From contig VYBN01000033.1 in NCBI GenBank assembly GCA_009844425.1, forward strand, positions 1 through 64,000: 64,000 nucleotides of DNA, written 5' to 3'. A model generated the notes under the pieces. The model was not told the DNA's origin and did not search any database. It saw only the letters and a program-made list of their open reading frames with translations. Made by a program: the position numbers and the translations under genes. Shown one piece after another: positions 9,179 to 17,486 of this stretch; the stretch's first letter is position 1; each line of letters begins with the position of its first letter. Source of the stretch: Gammaproteobacteria bacterium (lineage in GTDB: Bacteria > Pseudomonadota > Gammaproteobacteria > Steroidobacterales > Foliamicaceae).

Positions 9179-9700
9179 TTACTTCTTGCGCTTCAGTTCT
9201 ATAGTGACGTGGTTCTCTTCGCTGACCTTACCGTCCTGCATGCTCCACCAGCGGGTCGTCAAGCGATCGTCGCCGTGGAAAACATACTCGGCGCGGTGCA
9301 TGTGATTGGCGTCGGGCGAGGCCAGGTTGGTGACGCTCTCGAACTGCAATTCGACGCGGTTCTCGTCATCCGTGGCCTTCACTTCCATGCGGGGCTGGTT
9401 GCCGGCGGCGCAGTAGTGCGTCATCAGCACCCGGTCGCCGTCGGCGTGGTACATGTTGACCATTTCGACTCCGTCGGGACTGCCGGGCGCCATCACTTCC
9501 ACCAGGGCGGAACCGGCTGCCGTGAGCCGGAAGGTGGAGCCGATCATGTCGGTCTCCTCACCGTTCTCGTCCAGAAACATCCAGTCGCCTTCCAGCGCGG
9601 CGAGTTTCTCCATTACGCTCTTTTCGTCCGCCGCGGCGGCGCCACCCGTCAGCATCAACGCCAGCAGCGTCGTGCCCGAAATCGCAGTTCTGATAATCAT
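9179..9700 (-). CDS. Secreted protein of unknown function, DUF1579-like
   Basis: A 173-residue protein with a signal peptide cleaved near residue 23 (GGAAA-ADEKS). The mature protein begins KLAALEGDWMF, followed by alternating beta-strand-like segments and RLTTRWWSMQDGKV, reminiscent of DUF1579 or lipocalin-like small barrels seen in exported hypothetical proteins. No catalytic motif is recognisable. An AGAGGG site 6 nt before the ATG supports this start. It sits between an amidohydrolase and an SDR gene. The family assignment is tentative. Confidence 0.7.
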   Translation of the reverse strand: MIIRTAISGTTLLALMLTGGAAAADEKSVMEKLAALEGDWMFLDENGEETDMIGSTFRLTAAGSALVEVMAPGSPDGVEMVNMYHADGDRVLMTHYCAAGNQPRMEVKATDDENRVELQFESVTNLASPDANHMHRAEYVFHGDDRLTTRWWSMQDGKVSEENHVTIELKRKK

Positions 9701-9731
9701 GATTGCCCTCTCTTCGGATTTTTTAGGTCAG

Positions 9732-10433
9732 TCAGTCCAGCAGCAGGCCGCCGGATATGTTGGTAATTGTGCCCGTCACGTGCCCGGCCGCGTCGGAGCA
9801 AAGGAAATCCGTCATTGCCGCGCACTCGTCCGCGGTGCCGAGCCGGCCCAGCGGCGCCCGTTTGCCCAGCAAGGCGCGCCGCTCCGGCCCGAGGCGGTCG
9901 AGCATGGGCGTATCGATCGGGCCGGGTGCGATCGCGTTGACCCGAATGCCGTCGGCCGCCCACTCGCGGGCGAGATAGCGGACAATGCCGATGATTCCGG
10001 CCTTGGCCGCCGTATAGGCGGGGCCGGACAATTCGTTGCCGCCGTTGATCGCATTGGTGGACGAATACATCAGCATGGCGCCGCCGGTCTGCTTGAGATG
10101 CGGATGCACGGAGCGCGCCAGCAGGAACGTCGAAGTGAGATTGACGTCGACGACCCGGTTCCAGTCCTCCAGCGACACGTCCACGAACGGCCCCTCTCCG
10201 GTGATCCCCACGGTGTGCACCACCCAGCGGGGAGGACCCAGTTCGTCGGCGCACCGCGCGACGGCGTCCGCGACCTGGGCTTCGTCGGTTGCTTCCGCCG
10301 GCAGCGCCAGTCCGGCCGGCGCCTCCTGCCCCGGCAAAACCATCGCCCCCACCGCCAGCCCACGCTCAACGAACCGCTCAACGACGGCGGAACCGATGCC
10401 TCCCGCCGCACCCGTTACCAGCGCACACTCCAT
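9732..10433 (-). CDS. Short-chain dehydrogenase/reductase
   Basis: A 233-residue classical SDR. The cofactor motif is TGAAGGIG near the N terminus, catalytic Ser lies in MYSSTNA, and Tyr/Lys in AYTAAKAGI (YxxxK). RVNAIAPGPIDTPM is the usual post-catalytic segment. The NAG strand motif is replaced by TVGITGEGP, which is unusual. FabG-like enzymes reduce 3-oxoacyl or other carbonyl groups with NAD(P)H; the substrate cannot be inferred. Confidence 0.85.
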   Translation of the reverse strand: MECALVTGAAGGIGSAVVERFVERGLAVGAMVLPGQEAPAGLALPAEATDEAQVADAVARCADELGPPRWVVHTVGITGEGPFVDVSLEDWNRVVDVNLTSTFLLARSVHPHLKQTGGAMLMYSSTNAINGGNELSGPAYTAAKAGIIGIVRYLAREWAADGIRVNAIAPGPIDTPMLDRLGPERRALLGKRAPLGRLGTADECAAMTDFLCSDAAGHVTGTITNISGGLLLD

Positions 10434-10473
10434 GTTGCCCCTCAGTCCGCGCTCCCGGCGGATTCAATCAAGC

Positions 10474-11181
10474 TCAGGCGGCCTTGGGCACCACCAGCGC
10501 GGCCTGGATGCCGTCAAGCATGCTCCACCGTAGCGAAGCGGACGCCCGAACCGCGGCGATGGCGCGCTCCTGGAGGGCCTCGGTGGTGGCGTAGCGGTCG
10601 GTCAGTTCCAGGCCGATATGGGCGTGTTCCTCGTCGCCCTCGATATGAACGTGAAAGAACTCCATGTCGTCCTCGGTGAAACCCATCTTGCGCATCGCCT
10701 TGACGTAGGCGGGATACAGAGTGGGCAGTTGGCCTTCCAGCGCAACCATGATCCCGGCCGCCGACTCCGCCAGGTGGCGAATCGTGGACAATTCCCATAT
10801 CCAGGCGCGCATGGCCCGCGTGGTGGGGAGGATTTCGTCGCGCAGGGCCGCATTGACGACATCGTCGCGCGACAGGCCGCAAGCTTCGGCGAATTTGATC
10901 AGCAGGTCCGGATGCCGTTTTTCCGGCGTTTCCGGCATTTCCTCGCCCAGCAGGTTTTCAAGCAGGTGCTGGCGCGCGTCGAGGTCCGGCAGCCGGGCAT
11001 AGAGCGCGGCGAACTGCTGCGGGATCGGGGCGATGTAGTAATAGTGCTGCACCGCGTAACGCCCCAGTTGTTCGCGGGACAGGGCGCCCTGCGCCCACAT
11101 CCGGCTGAACGGGTGTCCGCCGCCGTGGCGCGGCTTGCGCGCGGCTTCCAGTGCGTCGAAAAATTCTTGTTTTTTCAGCAT
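10474..11181 (-). CDS. Haem-oxygenase-fold protein, PqqC/TenA-like (possible diiron oxidase)
   Basis: A 235-residue all-helical protein. Sequence features resemble PqqC-like and haem-oxygenase-like proteins: HPFSRMWAQGALSREQLGRYAVQHYYYI near the N terminus, ENLLGEEMPE, then EGQLPTLYPAY and FFHVHIEGDEEHAHIGLEL near the C terminus. The spaced Glu and His residues could form the diiron site of haem-oxygenase-like oxidases, but I cannot prove metal binding. The ATG at 11181 has an AGGAGA site about 10 nt upstream and is preferred over a start at 11229. No pqq genes are in view. It lies between two SDR genes. Confidence 0.72.
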   Translation of the reverse strand: MLKKQEFFDALEAARKPRHGGGHPFSRMWAQGALSREQLGRYAVQHYYYIAPIPQQFAALYARLPDLDARQHLLENLLGEEMPETPEKRHPDLLIKFAEACGLSRDDVVNAALRDEILPTTRAMRAWIWELSTIRHLAESAAGIMVALEGQLPTLYPAYVKAMRKMGFTEDDMEFFHVHIEGDEEHAHIGLELTDRYATTEALQERAIAAVRASASLRWSMLDGIQAALVVPKAA

Positions 11182-11245
11182 GTGATCGTTATCTCCTAGG
11201 GATGCGCCGCTCCCTTTTGACCGGCGCAATTGGTTCGGCCGGGCG

Positions 11246-12085
11246 CTAGTGCATTTCCTCGCCGCCGGTCACGTTCAGCGAGTCGCCGTTGATGTAGATG
11301 GCCTGATCGGAACACAGGAACGCCACGGCGTTGGCGGTGTCCGCGACCTTGCCCTCGCGGCGCATCGGATTCCGCATGCGGATATTGTCGATGTACTGCT
11401 CCAGCGTCAGGCCGAAGTGATTGGAAAAATAATCGTTCTGGACGGCGCCCAGTCCGGTCGTGACGTGGTTGGGACAGACGGCGTTTACGGTGATCCCGTG
11501 CGGACCCAGCTCCAGGGCGCAGGTTCGCGTCAGGCCCACAAGTCCGTGCTTGGACGCCGTGTAGGCGGCCATGTGCGGGAAGCTGGATTTCGCCGCCTGG
11601 CTGGCGATGTTAATGACCCGCCCGCCCTCGCCCTGACTGATCATCCGGCGGGCGGCGTGCTTGGTGCACAGGAAAGGGCCTTTCAGGTTGACGTCCAGGA
11701 CCGCGTCCCACTTGTCTTCCGAAAGTTCGGTGCAGGCGTCGATCAGGTATCCGATTCCGGCGTTGTTGACCAGGATGTCCAGCCGACCGAAGCGCTCGAC
11801 GGCGTGCGCCACCGCCGCCTCGACCTGGGACTCGTCGCGCACGTCGAGCGGGAAGGCATCGGCGACCCCGCCCCGGTCCCGGATACCCTGCACCACGGCC
11901 CGCATGGAATCGGTGGCGCCGATGTGCTGGTCGGGCATGTGTTCGTCCGGCGATTCGCCCAGGTCCGTGATCAGTACGCCGGCTCCGCACTCGGCCAGCT
12001 TCGAGGCGATACCTTCGCCCAGTCCGCGCGCGCGGCCTGCGCCGGTGACGAGCGCGACCTTGCCGCTCAGATCGTAGTTTTTCAT
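11246..12085 (-). CDS. Short-chain dehydrogenase/reductase
   Basis: A 279-residue classical SDR. The cofactor motif reads TGAGRARGLGEGIA, a glycine-rich variant with two extra residues. The LVNNAGIGY strand, the catalytic Ser in NIASQAAK and Tyr/Lys in AYTASKHGL are intact. The segment VTTGLGAVQNDYF is a long substrate-loop insertion. It probably acts on a hydroxyl or carbonyl substrate in the same minus-strand cluster as the other SDR. The specific reaction is unknown. Confidence 0.85.
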   Translation of the reverse strand: MKNYDLSGKVALVTGAGRARGLGEGIASKLAECGAGVLITDLGESPDEHMPDQHIGATDSMRAVVQGIRDRGGVADAFPLDVRDESQVEAAVAHAVERFGRLDILVNNAGIGYLIDACTELSEDKWDAVLDVNLKGPFLCTKHAARRMISQGEGGRVINIASQAAKSSFPHMAAYTASKHGLVGLTRTCALELGPHGITVNAVCPNHVTTGLGAVQNDYFSNHFGLTLEQYIDNIRMRNPMRREGKVADTANAVAFLCSDQAIYINGDSLNVTGGEEMH

Positions 12086-12132
12086 GCAGTGGATTTTATC
12101 CCCTGTTCGCCTTGCCGCTCCCGCCCGGGCGG

Positions 12133-13125
12133 TCAGGCATTGACATCGATTACGACTCTTCCGCTGATCCCGCCGTCCAGGATCAAGTTCGCCAGCGCGG
12201 GGACCTCCGACATCGGCGCCACGCGGTAGATTTCGGCGAGTTTCGCCGTATCGACGAGTTCGGCAAGCGCGTCCCAGGCCCGCCGGCGCCGCTCCTGCGA
12301 AGCCATGACGGAATCGATGCCGCGCAGGGTCACGCCGCGCAGGATGAACGGCATGACCGTGGTCGGAAGGCGGAACCCCCCGGCCAGTCCCACCGCCGCC
12401 ACCAGGCCGCCGCGGCGAGTCTGCGCCAGGGCCGTCGCCAGCGTGCTGCCGCCGACGGAATCCACGGCCGCCGCCCAGGTCTCGGACTCCAGCGGCCGCG
12501 AATCGCGCGCCAGTTCGTCACGCGCGATGGTTCCGGTGGCGCCCAGCGACTGCAGGAACTGCGCGCCGTCCGGCTTGCCCGTTACTCCGGTGACCTGATA
12601 GCCGAGCGCGGCGAGCAGCATGACCGACACGGCGCCCACGCCGCCCGTAGCCCCGGTAACCAGGGCCGGCCCGGCGTCGGGAGTGAGCCCCGCATCCTGA
12701 ATCGCAAGAACGCTCAGCATGGCGGTGTAGCCGGCCGTGCCCAGTGCCATCGTCTGTTCCGCGGTGAACGCCTCCGGGACCGGCACCAGCCAGTCGCCCT
12801 TCAGGCGCTGCCGTTGCGCGTAGCCGCCCCAGTATTTTTCGGAGAGCTCGTAGCCGTTGACCAGCACCCGGTCGCCGGCCTGGAAACGGCCGTCGCGCGA
12901 TTCGCGCACGATCCCGGCCAGGTCGATGCCGCACACCATGGGCAGGCGTCGGCAAATCTTGCCGCGTCCGCTGACCGCCAGGCCGTCCTTGTAATTGAGC
13001 GTGGAATGGCTGATCTCCACCAGCACGTTCTCGTCGGGAAGGTCGTCCGCGGCGAGCGCCTCCAGTCGGCCCTGAACCTTGCCGTCGCGATCCCGCGCCA
13101 CGATGGCGTTAAATGTGTCGCTCAA
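12133..13125 (-). CDS. acuI: AcuI/YhdH-type NADPH-dependent quinone oxidoreductase (acrylyl-CoA reductase family)
   Basis: A 330-residue medium-chain reductase without the structural-zinc Cys cluster. ISHSTLNYKDGLAVSGRGKI is the family N-terminal signature, GIDLAGIV follows, and GATGGVGAVSV is the NADPH-binding motif. AcuI/YhdH enzymes reduce acrylyl-CoA to propionyl-CoA. The likely start is TTG at 13125, with a GGGAGAG ribosome site just upstream; a longer frame to 13176 adds residues unlike the family. The first 55 bp recur, diverged, at 16631-16685, a sign of past rearrangement. Confidence 0.82.
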   Translation of the reverse strand: MSDTFNAIVARDRDGKVQGRLEALAADDLPDENVLVEISHSTLNYKDGLAVSGRGKICRRLPMVCGIDLAGIVRESRDGRFQAGDRVLVNGYELSEKYWGGYAQRQRLKGDWLVPVPEAFTAEQTMALGTAGYTAMLSVLAIQDAGLTPDAGPALVTGATGGVGAVSVMLLAALGYQVTGVTGKPDGAQFLQSLGATGTIARDELARDSRPLESETWAAAVDSVGGSTLATALAQTRRGGLVAAVGLAGGFRLPTTVMPFILRGVTLRGIDSVMASQERRRRAWDALAELVDTAKLAEIYRVAPMSEVPALANLILDGGISGRVVIDVNA

Positions 13126-13207
13126 CTGTTCTCTCCCCGGCACATGCAGGACGCTCCCGCCACCCTCGCAAACCAAGGCGCAGCGAAAGACACATAAGTA
13201 GGGTCGG

Positions 13208-14182
13208 TCATGAGCCCAATTCGAGCGACTGAATTAACTGTTGCACGAGGTGTTCATCATTTACCGCGTCCCAATTCGAAATCAGGAGATTGAAGGCCAT
13301 TCTCGAGACCGGAACTGCAACCGCCATGTCCTGATCTCGTATCTCGCTGGCTTTACTCTTTAGTTTGTTTTGCGACGCTGCCGCAACGGCGTCGCTGACA
13401 GCCTTCTTGGTAAGGGAACCAACGCGCCTGCTCAATTGATCCGCGGTTTGCGCGGCTACCCACAGATTTATCGTGTCTTCATCGTATTCTTCACTTTGAA
13501 CTCTGAAGAATGCGAGGTTTGGGTCGTCTGGGGCAGGTACATTGAAGTATGGCTGAATCTTTATTCCCGCACTTGTGGTAACGGAGTATTTTTTCGCCTT
13601 GGTATTTTTCTCGTATATCCAAAGGCTCTTGCTCGACTTTCTGGCGCCGCGAGCAGGTGTTTGATTCCAGATTGCGTAGTAGTCGTTAGGGTTGGGTTTG
13701 AGCATCCGTTCTTCAAAGTAGAGAAACTCTCTCAGATTTGTTTCCCACAGGACCCAACCTGTACGCATGTCGGCAGAATCGTCGCTACTCTGTTCCCTTA
13801 CCTGGACGGTGCGATCCTCCAAAAGGCTAGCGTATTGAGTAAGAACGTCAGACATTGCCTCATCGGGCGGCACATCGAGATCTTCAATTCTTATGGATCG
13901 AGTGGCAGATGGGTGCATTCGCGTTGTTCCGCATACGCTACGAATAGTTCTTCCATTCAGGCGTGCAACACGTAGCATCTTGAATTCAACTCCCAATCCC
14001 TCGTGATTGACATCAATGTTCAAGTTGCTCCAGCCTTGTTCAGGAATACCTTTTGCCTTGCAGTAAACGTCGCTCCAGTCTCCCTCTTCCAGCTTGCGCC
14101 CCATCATTGACGCAACTTTGGCCGCGAGAATTGTTTTCGCCCGACTGTATTCTTCGTCAGAAAAGACTGGAAGGGTAGTCAT
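13208..14182 (-). CDS. Putative restriction endonuclease partner of the adjacent DNA methyltransferase
   Basis: A 324-residue protein with no family I recognise. Residues 57-68 read DVNHEGLGVEFK, giving an Asp and an ExK-like pair (Asp57, Glu66, Lys68) as in PD-(D/E)XK nucleases. The start overlaps the methyltransferase stop as ATGA, so the two are translationally coupled. This is the usual arrangement for a restriction-modification pair. Base composition is clearly more AT-rich than the flanking genes, consistent with horizontal transfer. The nuclease role is inferred from context and one short motif; a different methylation-linked defence function is possible. Confidence 0.55.
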   Translation of the reverse strand: MTTLPVFSDEEYSRAKTILAAKVASMMGRKLEEGDWSDVYCKAKGIPEQGWSNLNIDVNHEGLGVEFKMLRVARLNGRTIRSVCGTTRMHPSATRSIRIEDLDVPPDEAMSDVLTQYASLLEDRTVQVREQSSDDSADMRTGWVLWETNLREFLYFEERMLKPNPNDYYAIWNQTPARGARKSSKSLWIYEKNTKAKKYSVTTSAGIKIQPYFNVPAPDDPNLAFFRVQSEEYDEDTINLWVAAQTADQLSRRVGSLTKKAVSDAVAAASQNKLKSKASEIRDQDMAVAVPVSRMAFNLLISNWDAVNDEHLVQQLIQSLELGS

Positions 14183-16338
14183 TTTTCTGCTTCCAGAAAC
14201 AATTGGGCTGCTTTGCGAAAATCGGCAAAGCCAACTAAACCGGCTCGACTTTGTATTGCGGAACTAACGTATCTGCTGTATAGAACGCGGTAATCCACTT
14301 CCGGCTCGCGCTTAACGTGAATATAGGGAATGACAGGCACTTCTTCTGCAGACCGCCTCATGAATGCCGAGACGCTCGCCGTCGGCTTGTGAGCCTTGCT
14401 TTCCCGCTTTGCTTCGCCGCTTGGTTTTTTGCAATGAATCATCAGATCTGCGCCGGCGGCATTCTCACTAACGAACTGTTTGAAGGTGCCGTGCTGCTTG
14501 TCGAACATATTTGTCTTCTGAATCTCAAACCCTGATTCTTCAATTGCGTCCCTGAGGGCGCTCCATACTCTCTTCGAGGAGTTCATAAAGACAAGAACCA
14601 TCCAGTGGTCCGGTCTCAATACCCTGTACGCTTCCCGCAGGCTCTGAGTCATCAGATCCCGATAGGAATCTATGTTTTTTCCTTGGCGCTTGTTCACAAT
14701 TGCTTCTTTGCGGGTATCCGTAAATTCGCCGAGCCAGGCCTCCCAAAGGAGGTTCATTTCGCTGTAGTTGATGTTTGATCCGAATGGAGGGTCTGTAAAA
14801 ATGAAATCAACAGAATTAGCGGGCAGGAAATCAAGGTTTGTGGCGCTGCCTGTCCTGATTACGGAATCACCCGTATACCTTGCGGCCGTAGTGGCAAAGT
14901 GATCTCCGATACTTGCGGCCTTGCGGCGAAAAGTAACAAATACATTTGCCTCGTTCGAAATATGTGGCACGTTTAACGCAGCCATATTTCCGCTTCCCCC
15001 CCAGAATCTGTATTCCGACAGTCGGGTGATCCTGCGATAGAGCGATGTGAATACAAAGGCAAGTGCCGCCGCGAGATCAGGATCCTCAATTCGCTGAATT
15101 TCTTTCCAGAGAGCCGCGCACGCAACAAGGTTGCGAGGCGTATATAGCTTTGCGATCGTGTCCAAACCGTGGCGCTTGGGCTGATTAAGGTTTACACCAT
15201 CAGGCAATCGAACTTGTGGAAACTGTCCTGAATACTCATTCAACATTGCGTCACATGATTTGATTCTGACGTAATCGCTGTCTTCCAATGGGTGTTCGAC
15301 GATTCTCTTTGAGCAACACCTGTAGCCCACAAAAACAGGCACAGTCTGCTTGCGTTTCAAATGGGACTTGTTAACTTCCTTGCGGCAGCTCGGACAAGGA
15401 AATTTCCTGAGTATCTTGTGTTCTCTTACAGTCTTGCCATACTGCCGACAGTGTTTCCAAACCACAAAATCCTTGTTGCAGTGGCTGCATTGCAAGATAT
15501 ACGACCAGACCGTGTAGAGCTGAATTACGTCAGCGTCGCACTCGCGGCAACGCGTTGTGTACAGATCCTGTTCGAGTCTCTTCAAATTACTCAGGATATG
15601 TGCGGTGGCGTCCTGAAATAGATTTAGGTCGATGGTGGAAAGAAAGTTATAGGAAATAAAGGATGCGGCAGGCGAGAGTTCATTCAGAATTACGTCGTTG
15701 CCAAGAAAACGGGCGGCAACTCCCGTCATGCCACTTCCGGAGAATGGATCGAGCACTAGGCCTCCATGTGGCAAGTACTTAGACATCACACTGGCGATCC
15801 CCTGAGGCGGCACTTTAGTGTGATAAGAGTGCGCGTCGTACGTATACGTGTTCTTTCCTGCGGAAACTTCTTCTTCTACCGGTTCGCTTCTCGTGATTGC
15901 TGGCTTGTGTCTGCGTTCCAGAATTTCGGCCAATGCCAATTCGCCGTCACCCCAGAGCGATCCCGCCCGGAAAATATCCTGCAGTACTGAACGCTTGGGA
16001 TTCTTGATAAACCGCAGAGTATCCTGAGCAAACAGCGAAGGATTTTCTGGAATTCTGGCCTTGCTCCCGTTTGAAGCGAATGCAGTTGGAGAGACAACGT
16101 CAATTTCGGCCACTCTGCCTGGACGCTCGGTCGGATCGAGTAGTGCGCTCAATTCCTCAAGAACTTCCGTGCCAGGCTTTAGGTCACCTCGTTCCCATCT
16201 GACCAAAGCGTAGAGAGAGGTGTGAAGCTTTCGTGCCAGTTCTTGCTCTGTCAGGCCAAGCCGTTTTCGAACTTCCCGGAACGGATTGCCCTGTCCGTAT
16301 TCAAGGCCTGCTACTGGTGTTTTTGCCTCGTCAGCCAT
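14179..16338 (-). CDS. DNA methyltransferase with N-terminal XRE-type HTH and inserted zinc ribbons
   Basis: A 719-residue protein from ATG 16338 (GTG 16359 is an alternative). Residues about 20-65 form an XRE-like helix-turn-helix (RLGLTEQELARKLHTSLYAL). The SAM motif LDPFSGSGMTG is near residue 200 and the catalytic motif TDPPFGSN near 515. Motif I therefore precedes motif IV, with two Cys clusters between them (CREC/CSHC near 264-287, CPSC/CC near 315-342), resembling Zn-ribbon-containing adenine-specific methylases. DPPF suggests N6-adenine or N4-cytosine methylation. The HTH may autoregulate expression through the inverted repeat upstream. The region is AT-richer than its neighbours. Confidence 0.82.
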   Translation of the reverse strand: MADEAKTPVAGLEYGQGNPFREVRKRLGLTEQELARKLHTSLYALVRWERGDLKPGTEVLEELSALLDPTERPGRVAEIDVVSPTAFASNGSKARIPENPSLFAQDTLRFIKNPKRSVLQDIFRAGSLWGDGELALAEILERRHKPAITRSEPVEEEVSAGKNTYTYDAHSYHTKVPPQGIASVMSKYLPHGGLVLDPFSGSGMTGVAARFLGNDVILNELSPAASFISYNFLSTIDLNLFQDATAHILSNLKRLEQDLYTTRCRECDADVIQLYTVWSYILQCSHCNKDFVVWKHCRQYGKTVREHKILRKFPCPSCRKEVNKSHLKRKQTVPVFVGYRCCSKRIVEHPLEDSDYVRIKSCDAMLNEYSGQFPQVRLPDGVNLNQPKRHGLDTIAKLYTPRNLVACAALWKEIQRIEDPDLAAALAFVFTSLYRRITRLSEYRFWGGSGNMAALNVPHISNEANVFVTFRRKAASIGDHFATTAARYTGDSVIRTGSATNLDFLPANSVDFIFTDPPFGSNINYSEMNLLWEAWLGEFTDTRKEAIVNKRQGKNIDSYRDLMTQSLREAYRVLRPDHWMVLVFMNSSKRVWSALRDAIEESGFEIQKTNMFDKQHGTFKQFVSENAAGADLMIHCKKPSGEAKRESKAHKPTASVSAFMRRSAEEVPVIPYIHVKREPEVDYRVLYSRYVSSAIQSRAGLVGFADFRKAAQLFLEAEK

Positions 16339-16404
16339 CTTGATTGGTTGCTTCCTCACTAATGGTGATTGGCTGTTCCACGGTACGCAATATGGTGACC
16401 AGCA

Positions 16405-16445
16405 CCAAGAACGTAATCATAGCGCTTTCTTGCGCGAGTTCTTGG
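16405..16445. promoter_or_regulatory. Inverted repeat upstream of the methyltransferase gene (candidate operator)
   Basis: Perfect 8 bp arms, CCAAGAAC (16405-16412) and GTTCTTGG (16438-16445), separated by 25 bp, lie 67 bp upstream of the methyltransferase ATG. Because the enzyme has an N-terminal HTH, this is a plausible self-regulatory site. The wide spacing is also compatible with a hairpin in the leader RNA. No other gene lies in 16339-16496. Confidence 0.4.
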
Positions 16446-16496
16446 AGATGCTTTTGCGGCGACTGTGGACAAGATTTTACGTTTAACCTAATTTGC

Positions 16497-16685
16497 TTAG
16501 CGGCGGGCGAAGTAATTGGTCTAAACGGCCCACGTGGTCAGGCCCAGCAGCACCCAGCCGGTAATCGAGAGCCCGAGCAGCGACCACTCCACTCGGGCGC
16601 ATTCGCCGGAGACCAGAGTATCCGGCTGTCCCTGAATCTTGCCGTTCCGCTCCCGCGCCACGATGGCGTTGATGGTGCCGCTCAA
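16497..16685 (-). pseudogene. Chimeric remnant: acuI 5' end fused in frame to dsbB 3' end
   Basis: From TTG 16685, with a GGGAGAT ribosome site upstream, the first ~20 codons match the AcuI start (SGTINAIVARERNGKIQGQ against SDTFNAIVARDRDGKVQGR). The frame then continues into the DsbB C terminus (SGECARVEWSLLGLS against SGECAEVDWSLLGLS). A TAG at 16521-16523 replaces a DsbB Trp codon, giving a 54-codon frame, yet homology runs on to TNYFARR and the original stop at 16497. A 9 bp deletion is also present. The fusion needs acuI upstream of dsbB, the reverse of the present order, so it records a tandem duplication followed by deletion, or import from a relative. Confidence 0.8.
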
Positions 16686-16772
16686 GTGATATCTCCCTTC
16701 TCTGTGTCGACCTCAGCCGCCGTCACGATGCCCCGAATAAGGACTTGGATCAAGCGCGCCTTGAAGTCAGGC

Positions 16773-17474
16773 TCAGCGCCCCGCGGAGGCGGTGACCATC
16801 GCGGCGGCGACCGCGGCCTGTGTGGCAATTATCGCTGCCTGTGCCGCGGCAATAGCGTCCTTTGTTGCCGCGGCGACCATTTCGCCCTTCGCCAGAGCCT
16901 TGATCCTCTGCTTTCTCGATTTGAGCATTTTGCCGTCGAATATTGGACGCAGAAGGCCTGTAATGTTCGCCAGCGAAACCAGGATGGCGGTGCGCGAGTC
17001 CACTTCTCCGTCGGAGAGTATGGCGGCGCGCAACCGATCAACAATTTCGCGTTCGGGAACCGGGTCTCTTTCCGGATAGAGCTTGCGCTTGAAGACCATG
17101 AGCAGCTTGCTTTCTTCGACTTGCAGGATCCCGCGTGCGCAGAGCGGGGTGGCAACGCGATGGTGCAGCTTGCTGATACCGGAAAAGCGCGATATCCAGG
17201 TTTGTGGAACTGCCCGCCGCTTGGCGGTGCGTATCTTTTCGACGCACTCGCGCAACAGGGGATCGTCTTCCCAGCGCGATCCCTGCGCTTCGATCATCTT
17301 GCGCCGGCGAGGCAATTCCACACGGACGTGCTCACGCAGGAGCAGTTCGGCCAACAGCGCCGCGGCGATTCCGATCCGGCTCATGGAAGATACGAGCGTG
17401 CCCTTCCGGTCGTGCAGACAGAGCAGCAGAAACTCCTCGTGCAACGGCAATTGTGCCGTTTTGGGGTTTGGCAT
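16773..17474 (-). CDS. GPP34 (Golgi phosphoprotein 3-like) domain protein
   Basis: A 233-residue protein. LHEEFLLLCLHDRKGTLV at the N terminus, AALLAELLLREHVRVE, then GILQVEESKLLMVFKRKLYPERDP and a following helical region fit the GPP34/VPS74 domain, known in eukaryotes to bind phosphatidylinositol-4-phosphate and common in bacteria with unknown function. The last ~30 residues are Ala-rich (AAAQAAIIATQAAVAAAM), possibly a membrane-associating helix. It begins 12 nt after the dsbB stop, with no clear ribosome site. It separates dsbB from the chimeric remnant. Confidence 0.75.
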   Translation of the reverse strand: MPNPKTAQLPLHEEFLLLCLHDRKGTLVSSMSRIGIAAALLAELLLREHVRVELPRRRKMIEAQGSRWEDDPLLRECVEKIRTAKRRAVPQTWISRFSGISKLHHRVATPLCARGILQVEESKLLMVFKRKLYPERDPVPEREIVDRLRAAILSDGEVDSRTAILVSLANITGLLRPIFDGKMLKSRKQRIKALAKGEMVAAATKDAIAAAQAAIIATQAAVAAAMVTASAGR

Positions 17475-17486
17475 ATGTCGCGATCG

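Noticed and set aside
7901-9766. Long plus-strand open frame opposite the amidohydrolase and secreted-protein genes
   Set aside because: GC-rich antisense shadow; no recognisable motif, while the minus-strand genes show clear families and ribosome sites.
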